From: RGIG4079 sp045637505
Lineage (GTDB): Bacteria > Bacteroidota > Bacteroidia > Bacteroidales > Muribaculaceae
Reading direction: 5' to 3'
NCBI GenBank assembly: GCA_045637505.1
Contig: JAZTZO010000028.1
Location: forward strand, 11,934-75,933
Length of the DNA: 64,000 nt
The notes below the pieces were generated by a model. The model was not told the origin of the DNA, did no database searches, and saw only the letters and a program-made list of their open reading frames with translations. Position numbers and translations under genes: made by a program. Positions 17,470 to 26,078 of this stretch are shown here, one piece after another (positions within the stretch are counted from its first letter, which is position 1; the number at the start of each line of letters is the position of its first letter).

Positions 17470-17501
17470 GAGGGTGACCCAAAAGTAAACTGGTTACCCT
17501 C
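17470..17501. promoter_or_regulatory. Inverted repeat, candidate operator of the HipB-like gene
   Basis: GAGGGTGACC (17470-17479) and GGTTACCCTC (17492-17501) are reverse complements with one mismatch, centred about 65 bases upstream of the HTH start codon. Confidence 0.45.
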
Positions 17502-17556
17502 TTTGATTTGTTTATAAAGAAAGTTGATTGGCAAGGAATCAACCCAACTTTGCAAT

Positions 17557-19581
17557 TTACTTCACTATTCTATCCACGGCATTTAGAATGGGGTCGGTGC
17601 TGATGGTTGCGCCTACGGCTTGTTGCATCCAGTGGTTAGGAGTTAAACGACCGAGTTTATAGATGCGCATAAGTTCATCGGCAAAGGCTTTTTTATCGGC
17701 ACATTTTGCGAAATGCTCTTCGAGTTGGAACTCAATGATATGGCCCAATGGGTAGTTGGGGAGATACATTGGCGAATTTACCATATGAGAATATACTGCC
17801 AAGATGGGCGAATCTTTCTCGCCAAGCACAGGTTGATAATACTTGTTCCACACCTCTTTGGCAATCGCTATTGTAGCATCGCGGAGGTCGGCCGCTGTTG
17901 CTTGGGGGTGAGCATATAGCCATTGCCACACTTTCATATCAACGAGCGAAACACCCATAATTTCGTAAAGTCCCCAGAAGATGTCGAGCGTAGTGTTATC
18001 ATCAATCTTTTGGTCATAGCCGAGCAATCCGAGGTCGCGTTTTTGGAACACAAATGCCAATGCTTCGGTAAATCCGGTGTTAGGCACTCCTGCCATCATA
18101 AAATTATCAATTAGATATAAGTCGATTGTTTGTTCCACATTATGACCAAACTCGTGAACGGCGATGTTATACCCCTTGTAGTCCATACCATCGGCGCCTA
18201 TGCGAGTGCGAAGGAGTGAGCGTTCCCAACGACCAACTGCACCCCATGCATGACCCGAACCACGAGCACCCTCTACCTTGATTTTACTTGCAATGAAATC
18301 GGCATCTTTTTGAGCAAAGCCCAAGTCAACGAGCATGCGTGCCATATCCTTTTCAAATGCTTCGGGAGTGGGATATTTAGCACGAGTTTGAGCGGTGAGG
18401 TCATCTTCCGAGATTGTGCTACGGCTCTTAAATCCGTCATACCATATATCGTAAGGGCGAAGGTCGCGTCCAAGGCGTTTCTTGATCAATTTGCCCACTT
18501 TTTTCACTTGTGGCGATGAAATGAGATTGACAAACAATGCCTCAATCTCTTCGGGTGCAATCTCCATACCTCCATCAAAGTTGCGTGCAATACCTGTGGG
18601 CGATTGTGGCTCATATTTATCCACCTTCACCATTGTTTTGTAGTGAGCCAATATGCGTTCATAACGGCGAGTATCTTCGGCAGCCAAAGTCACCTCTGCC
18701 CCATCTTTCCAAGTGCGATTGCTATAAGGAGCCCAGTCATATGCCGCATTGTTGATTACCTCTTGAGGAATAGTTCCGGCAATAATATGTTGCATCACTT
18801 CATAAATCATTTCTTGTTTTTCGCGAGCGTTGGGAAGATTGGCATAATTTGACTTAATCTCATCGCGAAGATTCCAGTGTGAGAGCAACACCATATCTTT
18901 GGGGAACAACTTATTACCTTTCTTGTCGAGCAAATGTCCCATCATGATATTGTATGATGCAATATAGTTTTCGGCATCGGCATTGGCTTGCGCAGCCTCC
19001 TTGTTTAGTGTAGCAGGCACTCGCGAGGTAAACATATCTCCCATACGAGCATAAGCCCACTCCTCACGACTCCATGCGCCACCCATTTCGTTCTTCTCTG
19101 CGAGCGTAAAGTTAGGGAAATTGAGAATAGTGATAAATGCCACTTTGTTTTCATAAAGGTCGTTCCACAAGTGCGAATATGGATTAAACGCACTCATTAT
19201 ATAGTCGATATTTGTAGGCTCAGGACCAGCAAGAATTGTAGGAAGGCTCAACTCTATTGCCACTTGATTTTGTGTGCCGAGCAACACTTCATAGGCCTTG
19301 CTCAACTTGTCAAATAACTCACGACGCGCCTCGGGCGAAGCAACATAGTTCTCTTTTACAAACTGCACAAACTCCTCGGACGATCCATCGGTTTCTTGCC
19401 AAAGAGCAGCCACTTGTCTCGCTCCTCGTTGCAACAACTTGCCATCAATCGATGCATCATCGGCAGTCATTTGCCCCACCACATCGGTCACCTTGGCATC
19501 ATCAATAACCTTTGCACTAATATTATTCACACTCATCGCAATCATAATCGCTAACACTAATCGTTTTATCATTCTTTTCAT
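17557..19581 (-). CDS. Secreted zinc metallopeptidase (HExGH type)
   Basis: Starting at 19581 (MKRMIKRLVLAIMIAMS) the protein is 674 residues with a signal peptide ending near SAK. The zinc site is HEFGHNVEQ near residue 472, with a downstream acidic region TEALAFVFQKR that may supply the third ligand. Most of the chain is alpha-helical. It resembles large Bacteroidetes peptidases annotated near the M3/M49-like gluzincins, but I cannot name the family with certainty. Substrate unknown; it probably acts in the periplasm or outside. It has its own full promoter, divergent from the threonine aldolase gene. Confidence 0.75.
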   Translation of the reverse strand: MKRMIKRLVLAIMIAMSVNNISAKVIDDAKVTDVVGQMTADDASIDGKLLQRGARQVAALWQETDGSSEEFVQFVKENYVASPEARRELFDKLSKAYEVLLGTQNQVAIELSLPTILAGPEPTNIDYIMSAFNPYSHLWNDLYENKVAFITILNFPNFTLAEKNEMGGAWSREEWAYARMGDMFTSRVPATLNKEAAQANADAENYIASYNIMMGHLLDKKGNKLFPKDMVLLSHWNLRDEIKSNYANLPNAREKQEMIYEVMQHIIAGTIPQEVINNAAYDWAPYSNRTWKDGAEVTLAAEDTRRYERILAHYKTMVKVDKYEPQSPTGIARNFDGGMEIAPEEIEALFVNLISSPQVKKVGKLIKKRLGRDLRPYDIWYDGFKSRSTISEDDLTAQTRAKYPTPEAFEKDMARMLVDLGFAQKDADFIASKIKVEGARGSGHAWGAVGRWERSLLRTRIGADGMDYKGYNIAVHEFGHNVEQTIDLYLIDNFMMAGVPNTGFTEALAFVFQKRDLGLLGYDQKIDDNTTLDIFWGLYEIMGVSLVDMKVWQWLYAHPQATAADLRDATIAIAKEVWNKYYQPVLGEKDSPILAVYSHMVNSPMYLPNYPLGHIIEFQLEEHFAKCADKKAFADELMRIYKLGRLTPNHWMQQAVGATISTDPILNAVDRIVK

Positions 19582-19608
19582 ATAGTATTGTTTTTTATTT
19601 TCCACCCT

Positions 19609-19639
19609 CAAAATTAGCAATTATTTTCGTGATTACAAA
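19609..19639 (-). promoter_or_regulatory. Promoter of the zinc peptidase gene
   Basis: Minus-strand TTTG (19639-19636), 19-base spacer, TAATTTTG (19616-19609): an exact match to the Bacteroidetes consensus, 28 bases before the start at 19581. It supports the shorter start. Confidence 0.7.
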
Positions 19640-19677
19640 AAGAGCAAAATTTCACTCGTTTTATTAACCTAATTTTA

Positions 19678-19685
19678 TATCTTTG
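19678..19685 (+). promoter_or_regulatory. -7 box of the threonine aldolase gene
   Basis: TATCTTTG lies 25 bases before the start codon at 19710. The -33 region is weak (TCG rather than TTG). Confidence 0.45.
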
Positions 19686-19709
19686 TGTAATTATAAATAA
19701 CTCAACATC

Positions 19710-20735
19710 ATGATATACTTCGACTCTGACTATATGGCTGGTGCACACCCCGATGTGTTGCAACGCCTCATCGACACAAATCTCGAGCACACAGTGGGTT
19801 ACGGTTGCGACCATTACACCGAGCGAGCCATCGACCTCATTCGTGAAGCATGTGGAGCACCCAAAGCACAAGTATTTTTTATGGTTGGCGGCACTCAAAC
19901 AAATGCCACCATCATTGATGGTATATTGGCTCGACACGAGGGAGTGTTAGCGCCCGAAACAGCCCACATCAATGTGCACGAAGCCGGAGCCATCGAAGCC
20001 ACCGGGCACAAGGTGCTCACCCTACCCCAACACGAGGGCAAAGTGTGGGCCGACGAAGTCGAACAATACATCGAAGAGTTTTATCGCGATGAAACATTCC
20101 TCCATATGGTCGCCCCAGGCATGTTGTATATCTCGTTCCCTACCGAATATGGCACCGTATATACCCTGTCCGAACTTGAGGCATTGAGTCAAGTGTGTCG
20201 CGATGCACAGATTCCACTCTATATCGACGGAGCACGATTGGGATATGGACTTGCCGCTAAAAATGGCAATGTAACGCTTCGAGATATCGCTCGATTGGCC
20301 GATGTGTTCTACATCGGAGGCACCAAGATGGGAGCATTAATGGGAGAGGCGGTTGTGGTCACCAACCCCTCACTCCTCAAAAACATGACTCCTCTCATAA
20401 AACAACATGGAGCACTCCTTGCCAAAGGCCGACTATTAGGTTTACAGTTTTCAGCCCTATTTTCTAACCATTTATACCTAAATATAGGCCGATATGCCGT
20501 GGAACTTGCCATGACACTCAAAGACGAATTCTTTGCACGAGGATATGACATCGTTGTGGACTCTCCCACAAACCAACAATTCTTCCGACTCCCCAACGAC
20601 CTCATCGACCGACTAAAGCAACACGCAAGTTTCGAGCTATGGGGACCTCCAGGCAAAACCCACTCCATCGTGCGCTTCGTCACCTCTTGGTCAACATCCT
20701 ACGCCGACATCAACCGTCTCGTGGAATTGATATAA
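19710..20735 (+). CDS. Low-specificity threonine aldolase (PLP enzyme)
   Basis: The 341-residue fold-type I PLP enzyme is of the beta-eliminating lyase family. It opens with FDSDYMAGAHPDVL, has the cofactor-binding GGTQTNATII and YIDGARLGYG segments, and the Schiff-base lysine in GGTKMGALMGEAVV (near residue 205). It cleaves threonine or allo-threonine to glycine and acetaldehyde, feeding glycine and one-carbon metabolism. The length is normal. The gene stands alone between a divergent peptidase gene and the converging mcrC. Confidence 0.9.
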   Translation: MIYFDSDYMAGAHPDVLQRLIDTNLEHTVGYGCDHYTERAIDLIREACGAPKAQVFFMVGGTQTNATIIDGILARHEGVLAPETAHINVHEAGAIEATGHKVLTLPQHEGKVWADEVEQYIEEFYRDETFLHMVAPGMLYISFPTEYGTVYTLSELEALSQVCRDAQIPLYIDGARLGYGLAAKNGNVTLRDIARLADVFYIGGTKMGALMGEAVVVTNPSLLKNMTPLIKQHGALLAKGRLLGLQFSALFSNHLYLNIGRYAVELAMTLKDEFFARGYDIVVDSPTNQQFFRLPNDLIDRLKQHASFELWGPPGKTHSIVRFVTSWSTSYADINRLVELI

Positions 20736-20743
20736 GGGAGATA

Positions 20744-21793
20744 TTACTTAAAAAAGTCAATTTTAATTTGGTCAAGTTGCTCTCTGATATTCTCAAATTC
20801 TTGATTTAAATCAAGAGTTTTGACCATAATTCTATTATTACCAAATTTCGCATCCAAAAATGGGTGCGTTTCTTCTTGTGTTTTAGCATACAACAATAAC
20901 CCCGACACGTCTCCACTATTTAAGGTATCACGATTTTTTACATAAGTAAAAATTTGGTATAAATTATTTGAATGGATTGTTTTGTGGTCAAAATTTGTTT
21001 GCAATGTTTTAGAATAATACTTCGTATCAATTATCAACGTGTGATTTTCATTAGAAATCACAATATCACTTTTCATCTCAGGCAAAAAATCAATAGCACA
21101 ATCATCTTCATCCGACAAATCCCATTTAATTGTAGGAGAAGAGACCTTCAGACTCTTGTAATGGTATTTATAATACTCCAACACGAATCGTTCAAACAAT
21201 TTATTCATATGGTCATCAGAAAATGTTGCCACTCGATATCGTCCTTGTTCTGTAGTCAAAATCATCCCATCTAAAACGAAATAACATATATTGATTAGCA
21301 TTCGATAACTTTTATTGTTATTCTGGAATCTCAACATATTCCATTTTATCTCACTCGGATTTATTGAATCTACATTTTCAAAGAATATCAAAACATTCTT
21401 CAATTGACGTTTTCGCTCTGCTTTAACCTCGCTTTTATATATTAATAATTCAGCAACAGTCTTAAGAATTTGATTAAAGATATTATTCTCTGATAGTTTA
21501 TCAAATTCACATCCTAATAAATTCTTTTGAGCGACTCTCAATTTTATCGTTTGACCAATGTCTAATTTTCCTCTTAGCAATGGTAATTCTGCCGTTTTAT
21601 GAATATATTCGCGATATAGACCTAATTTTAATTGTGCAGATATACCTTTATAGAGTATTTCGGCAAACAAATCTTCTATTCGCTCAAAATCCTCTTTAGC
21701 AACATCTTCATAATTATTCTTTCTTAAGTTACTAAATGCATATGAAAGCATATAATAGACGTTGCGAATAAGTATCCCTTTGTCGTTAGTCAT
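20744..21793 (-). CDS. mcrC: McrC-like nuclease subunit of a type IV restriction system
   Basis: The 349-residue McrC family protein has a C-terminal PD-(D/E)xK nuclease core with KSDIVIS followed by HTLIIDTKYYSK (near residues 235-255). In McrBC, McrC is recruited to McrB rings and cuts DNA carrying modified cytosines. The start codon overlaps the mcrB stop by eight bases, so the two are translationally coupled. It ends nine bases from the converging threonine aldolase gene, and no terminator is evident there. Confidence 0.88.
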   Translation of the reverse strand: MTNDKGILIRNVYYMLSYAFSNLRKNNYEDVAKEDFERIEDLFAEILYKGISAQLKLGLYREYIHKTAELPLLRGKLDIGQTIKLRVAQKNLLGCEFDKLSENNIFNQILKTVAELLIYKSEVKAERKRQLKNVLIFFENVDSINPSEIKWNMLRFQNNNKSYRMLINICYFVLDGMILTTEQGRYRVATFSDDHMNKLFERFVLEYYKYHYKSLKVSSPTIKWDLSDEDDCAIDFLPEMKSDIVISNENHTLIIDTKYYSKTLQTNFDHKTIHSNNLYQIFTYVKNRDTLNSGDVSGLLLYAKTQEETHPFLDAKFGNNRIMVKTLDLNQEFENIREQLDQIKIDFFK

Positions 21794-24113
21794 TAAAAAT
21801 CAGTTCTAATGTGTTTCGCCATTCTTCAGCTTTGCTCCTGTCATCAAACCAATATTCTTGTAACATTGGAATTAGATCAAACTTTATCACCGAATGTAAC
21901 CAATCATCATCTACTCTTTCTTGATTACAGAAATAACTGTGACCAATTTCAAACCCACTCCCTAACGAATCATCTTTTCTGATTTTTTCGTTCAAATCAA
22001 CGATACATTTTATTAATTTATTAAACCTATCGTGATTCAAATTTTCTTGATATTGCTTAAAACCTTCCGATTCAAATCCCGGACATATTTCCACAAAACT
22101 AAATCTTCTACGCAATGCGTAATCAATCATTGCAAGAGACCTGTCGGCAGTATTCATCATCCCTATAATATGCACATTTGTTGGCACATGAAATTTTTCA
22201 TCGGAATACGCCATTGTCACAGCTTCTCCTCGATAATCTTTTTCTATAAGCATCAACAATTCGCCAAATATTTTTGACAGGTTGCCTCTATTTATCTCAT
22301 CAATTATGAAAAAGTAATCCTTATCGGCATCGACTTTTGCTTTTTGACAAAAATCATAAAATACTCCTTTTTTCAATTCAAAAGACCCACCTTCTGTTGG
22401 CTTATATCCCATCACAAAATCCTCATATGAATAATTTTGATGGAATTGCACAAATTCAATTCGGCTATCATCTTTTTCACCCATTAATGTATAAGCCAAT
22501 CGTTTTGCACAAAAAGTTTTCCCGACACCCGGAGCACCTTGCAATATTATATTTTTCTTCGTTTTAATTAATTGTTGAAGCATGTTCAATCTACGGCTAT
22601 CCATATACACCTCTCTCAAAAAGTCTTCATTGGTATATGGCTCACATTTAATTAATTCTTGATTTTCGTCTTCTTCGGCTACCCCATCAATCATTGCGTT
22701 TAGATTGTCTATATAACCTATAAATTTTGTTATATCGGTTAATGTTTTTAATGCCTGCGTATAATTAAATGTCCATTCTCCAATATTTATCCATTTAACC
22801 GAACGGACATTCTTATATTCTTTTCGTTTTTCATCATAACGATACCCCCCTACAACAATGCCTCTGCCGACTATTGTATGGAGACCTTTTTTCGCAAAAA
22901 CAACATCTCCAATATTCATCTCATTTGCAAATTCCCATGTTGCTAAAGAATCATGTATATATTCTTTTTTCTCACCATATTCTGCTTTCATTTTTGAAAC
23001 CATTGCGTCACGAGTTGGATATTTTAACAAATCTCCCAATTCATCCCAACCTAAATACATCTCACTATTCTCAACGCATTCTTTCCAGAAACGTGCTTGT
23101 TCTCCTGGTGAATACAACCACCCTTTAGAGGCTTTTTTTACTGTTTTTTTCAGTTCTTCATCATTTAGCACACTATCTTCCATGTATTTTTCTACATAAT
23201 AAGCAAAATCAACCATCATGGTTTTTAAGTTATTATCGGGATAACACTCTTTAGTTAATGCTTCATTTAATAATCCTCTTAATTCGGCATTTTGAAGCAT
23301 TTCGTTGTTGATTTCATCATATAATTCATATGCCTTTACTACAGCCGATGCACCTTTGCCTCTAAGTTTAACATCTACACCCAATTTTTTAAATAAATTT
23401 ACGGCTATAGTCGGTTTGTAGATGTAATATTTATTGGGAAATCGCAGCCATAAATATGTTGATATTACCGAAGCATTTTGATAATGATTTTCGCCAGTTT
23501 CTCCCGACTCTAAATTCCATTTTTTGTGAATTCCATCTATCAAACGAATAAACTCATTTATTCTTTCTGCAATAGGCTCCGTTTCTGCATACAATGCTTT
23601 AAAACATGGTTGAATCTCATTAGGATAAAGTCTTGCAAACTTAACAATCATTGCACGTGGATATGCAAATCCTATATTTAACAAATTTCCCGTTTTTGAC
23701 AACGAACGTTCTAACATTTCTGCAAAATTATCAGCCTCAATATCCCAATTATCTTGAAAACACTTTACAGCTTCCCATTTATATAATTCGTTTGGAATAT
23801 TCTTTTTAAAATCTTGCTTATAGTGAGAAATCAATCTACACAAAATTTCTTCATTATACGAGTTCTTATTTGAACTAATTTTTTGATATTCATTATTACC
23901 ATATTCGCTTAATTGATATTCTCCATTCTCGACTCTAATAAAATTTTCAGGATAATAATTAGTCAAATATGATGACACTGTACGCTCTGGTGTAAGTCCA
24001 GTAGACCTATAATATCCTTTATCCTTAATGACTTCCCATATCTCATTTGCATTCATTGGGTGTTTCTCGTCGCCCAAAACTTTTATTACTGCTTCAATTA
24101 ATGAATATGACAT
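21786..24113 (-). CDS. mcrB: McrB-like AAA+ NTPase with HARE-HTH and EVE-like domains
   Basis: The 775-residue motor of a type IV restriction system. The N-terminus (1-75, LIEAVIKVLGDEKHPMNANEIW) is a HARE-type winged helix. A middle region around 385-445 (GDVVFAKKGLHTIVGRGIV) looks like an EVE-type modified-base reader. The AAA+ domain has Walker A GAPGVGKT near 525, Walker B FFIIDEINRGN near 600 and the McrB signature GMMNTADRSLAMID near 655. It is expected to recognise modified DNA and translocate along it, activating McrC. Specificity cannot be read from the sequence. A TAAATTTG box lies upstream at 24144-24151. The low G+C content compared with neighbours suggests acquisition. Confidence 0.9.
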   Translation of the reverse strand: MSYSLIEAVIKVLGDEKHPMNANEIWEVIKDKGYYRSTGLTPERTVSSYLTNYYPENFIRVENGEYQLSEYGNNEYQKISSNKNSYNEEILCRLISHYKQDFKKNIPNELYKWEAVKCFQDNWDIEADNFAEMLERSLSKTGNLLNIGFAYPRAMIVKFARLYPNEIQPCFKALYAETEPIAERINEFIRLIDGIHKKWNLESGETGENHYQNASVISTYLWLRFPNKYYIYKPTIAVNLFKKLGVDVKLRGKGASAVVKAYELYDEINNEMLQNAELRGLLNEALTKECYPDNNLKTMMVDFAYYVEKYMEDSVLNDEELKKTVKKASKGWLYSPGEQARFWKECVENSEMYLGWDELGDLLKYPTRDAMVSKMKAEYGEKKEYIHDSLATWEFANEMNIGDVVFAKKGLHTIVGRGIVVGGYRYDEKRKEYKNVRSVKWINIGEWTFNYTQALKTLTDITKFIGYIDNLNAMIDGVAEEDENQELIKCEPYTNEDFLREVYMDSRRLNMLQQLIKTKKNIILQGAPGVGKTFCAKRLAYTLMGEKDDSRIEFVQFHQNYSYEDFVMGYKPTEGGSFELKKGVFYDFCQKAKVDADKDYFFIIDEINRGNLSKIFGELLMLIEKDYRGEAVTMAYSDEKFHVPTNVHIIGMMNTADRSLAMIDYALRRRFSFVEICPGFESEGFKQYQENLNHDRFNKLIKCIVDLNEKIRKDDSLGSGFEIGHSYFCNQERVDDDWLHSVIKFDLIPMLQEYWFDDRSKAEEWRNTLELIFND

Positions 24114-24218
24114 AATTGGTATTGATTTAATCGTTTATTTTTGCAAATTTATAAAATTTCATCAATAATTAGGGGTAATTTTCCTCTAATTTCCCATCTT
24201 ATTAATTGTAAAATCCAC

Positions 24219-24226
24219 TATCTTTG
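24219..24226 (+). promoter_or_regulatory. -7 box fixing the SpoU methyltransferase start
   Basis: TATCTTTG lies 19 bases before ATG 24246. A start at 24141 would lie upstream of transcription, so the shorter protein is preferred. Confidence 0.5.
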
Positions 24227-24245
24227 TGGAAAAGGAATTAATTTT

Positions 24246-25046
24246 ATGCCCATTATAGAAATCACATCGTTGAATGAGCCGGGGGTGGAGGTGTTTACTT
24301 CGCTCACGGAGGCGCAGTTGCGCAATCGTATTGACCCAACGAAGGGGATATTTATTGCTGAGAGCCCTAAGGTTATCAATGTGGCTCTTAATGCTGGATA
24401 TGAGCCCATTTCGATACTTTGCGAACGAAAACACATCACGGGCGATGCGGCCAATATCATTGCTCGTTGTGGCGATATACCCATCTACACTGGCGACCGC
24501 AAATTGCTTGCCTCGCTCACCGGATACACCCTCACTCGTGGCGTGTTGTGTGCCATGCGTCGCACACCTCATCACAGCATCGAAGAAGTGTGTCGCAATG
24601 CTCGTCGCATTGTGGTTATTGATGGCGTGGTCGATACTACCAACATCGGTGCAATCTTTCGTAGCGCAGCAGCCCTTGGCATCGATGCGGTGTTGCTCAC
24701 TCCCACTTCGTGCGACCCTCTCAACCGCAGGGCTATAAGGGTGTCGATGGGTTCGGTGTTTCTCGTGCCATGGACATGGCTTAACGAACCAATAACTGCG
24801 CTCAACAATATCGGGTTCAAAACTGTAGCAATGGCGCTGACCGACGATTCGGTATCAATTGACGACGAGGCGCTTTGTGCCGAGCCTCGCCTTGCTATCG
24901 TGATGGGAACTGAAGGCGACGGACTCGCCCACTCCACCATCGCTCAAGCCGACTATGTGGCACGAATACCCATGAGTCACGATGTGGATTCGCTCAACGT
25001 CGCCGCCGCTGCTGCCGTAGCCTTTTGGCAACTCCGTGCACGATAA
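24246..25046 (+). CDS. SpoU-family RNA 2'-O-methyltransferase
   Basis: From ATG 24246 (MPIIEITSLNEPGVEVF) the protein is 266 residues. The three SPOUT motifs are clear: NIGAIFRSAAALGIDAVLL (near 140), MGSVFLVPW (near 175) and the knot IVMGTEGDGL with IPMSHDVDSLNVAAAAAV near the C-terminus. These enzymes methylate ribose 2'-OH groups in rRNA or tRNA using S-adenosylmethionine. The N-terminal ~100 residues form a substrate-binding domain. The target nucleotide is unknown. Confidence 0.88.
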   Translation: MPIIEITSLNEPGVEVFTSLTEAQLRNRIDPTKGIFIAESPKVINVALNAGYEPISILCERKHITGDAANIIARCGDIPIYTGDRKLLASLTGYTLTRGVLCAMRRTPHHSIEEVCRNARRIVVIDGVVDTTNIGAIFRSAAALGIDAVLLTPTSCDPLNRRAIRVSMGSVFLVPWTWLNEPITALNNIGFKTVAMALTDDSVSIDDEALCAEPRLAIVMGTEGDGLAHSTIAQADYVARIPMSHDVDSLNVAAAAAVAFWQLRAR

Positions 25047-25073
25047 TACCAAACAATGATTTAAAAAATTCAC

Positions 25074-25089
25074 TTGCCGGTATCGGCAA
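25074..25089. promoter_or_regulatory. Palindromic operator candidate, distal copy (fic)
   Basis: TTGCCGGTATCGGCAA is a 16-bp near-perfect palindrome. The same motif recurs 52 bp downstream over the fic promoter. Confidence 0.55.
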
Positions 25090-25125
25090 AATAGACGCAT
25101 TTTAGCCACAAAATCACTCACATCC

Positions 25126-25156
25126 TTGCCGATGTCGGCAAAATACACTAACTTTA
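25126..25156 (+). promoter_or_regulatory. fic promoter with embedded palindromic operator
   Basis: TTG (25126-25128), 20-base spacer and TAACTTTA (25149-25156) form a promoter. The palindrome TTGCCGATGTCGGCAA (25126-25141) begins at the -33 element and fills the spacer. A third half-site TTGCCGATA lies at 25174-25182 just before the ATG at 25186. Binding here would block transcription, which suggests autoregulation by the helix-turn-helix of the Fic protein. Confidence 0.6.
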
Positions 25157-25185
25157 CATCAAATTAATTTTATTTGCCGATAAAT

Positions 25186-26073
25186 ATGACCAATATTATA
25201 TCAGTTAAAGAATTTGCACTGAAGCATAATATTCCAGAACGTACAGTTAGAAATTATTGTGCCTCAGGGAAAATCAAAGGAGCATTTTTGATAGGTAAAA
25301 CTTGGAACATTCCTTCAGATGCTCCAGTCCCCAACTCTTCTCAAAAAAGAAAAAGATATACATTACTCGCTACCTTGCGAGATCAGATGGAAACAAAACT
25401 AAAGGGAGGGATATATCACCGCATTCAAGTTGACCTTACATACAATTCAAACCACATTGAAGGGAGCAAACTTTCGCACGACCAAACCCGATTTATTTTT
25501 GAGACAAACACTATAGGTCAATGCAACGAGAGTCTTAATATTGATGACATCATTGAAACCACTAATCACTTTCGTTGCATCGATTTAATAATAGCAAATG
25601 TAAATAAAAAGTTGACGGAACGTTTTATTAAAGAGCTTCATAAAGTGCTTAAATCCAATACCAATCATAGCACCAAACAATGGTTTGCCGTTGGAGACTA
25701 CAAACGCATGCCTAATGAAGTAGGAGGACAAGATACCACTGCACCCGAAAACGTTGCGAAAGAGATAATAGAATTATTGTATCAATATAATTCCATCAAA
25801 ACAAAGAGTCTTGATGATATACTTGATTTCCATTTTAAATTCGAACGGATCCACCCCTTTCAAGATGGGAATGGCAGAATAGGCCGTTTGATAATGTTTA
25901 AAGAATGTCTTGCAAATGGCATTGTGCCGTTTATTATAACCGACGAACTGAAATATTTCTATTACAGAGGGTTGCAAAATTGGCCTGATATAAAAGAATT
26001 TCTTCGCGACACTTGTCTTTCGGCACAGGACGATTTTAAAACTATTCTTGATTCTTTTAAAATCAAATATTAA
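25186..26073 (+). CDS. Fic-family protein with N-terminal helix-turn-helix
   Basis: The product is 295 residues from ATG 25186; the frame also offers a TTG at 25174. Residues 1-45 are an excisionase/MerR-like HTH (VKEFALKHNIPERTVRNYC). An inhibitory motif of class II Fic proteins, NSNHIEGS, lies near 86-93. The Fic core is HPFQDGNGRIGR near 222, with all catalytic residues intact. Fic enzymes transfer AMP or other nucleotides to protein hydroxyl groups. With the HTH and the promoter palindromes it is probably self-regulated. Neighbours give no clue to the target. The gene has lower G+C than the flanking ones. Confidence 0.88.
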   Translation: MTNIISVKEFALKHNIPERTVRNYCASGKIKGAFLIGKTWNIPSDAPVPNSSQKRKRYTLLATLRDQMETKLKGGIYHRIQVDLTYNSNHIEGSKLSHDQTRFIFETNTIGQCNESLNIDDIIETTNHFRCIDLIIANVNKKLTERFIKELHKVLKSNTNHSTKQWFAVGDYKRMPNEVGGQDTTAPENVAKEIIELLYQYNSIKTKSLDDILDFHFKFERIHPFQDGNGRIGRLIMFKECLANGIVPFIITDELKYFYYRGLQNWPDIKEFLRDTCLSAQDDFKTILDSFKIKY

Positions 26074-26078
26074 AAAGA

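Noticed and set aside
24141..24245. Longer start for the SpoU methyltransferase
   Set aside because: It would begin upstream of the -7 box at 24219 and adds a hydrophobic stretch foreign to the family.
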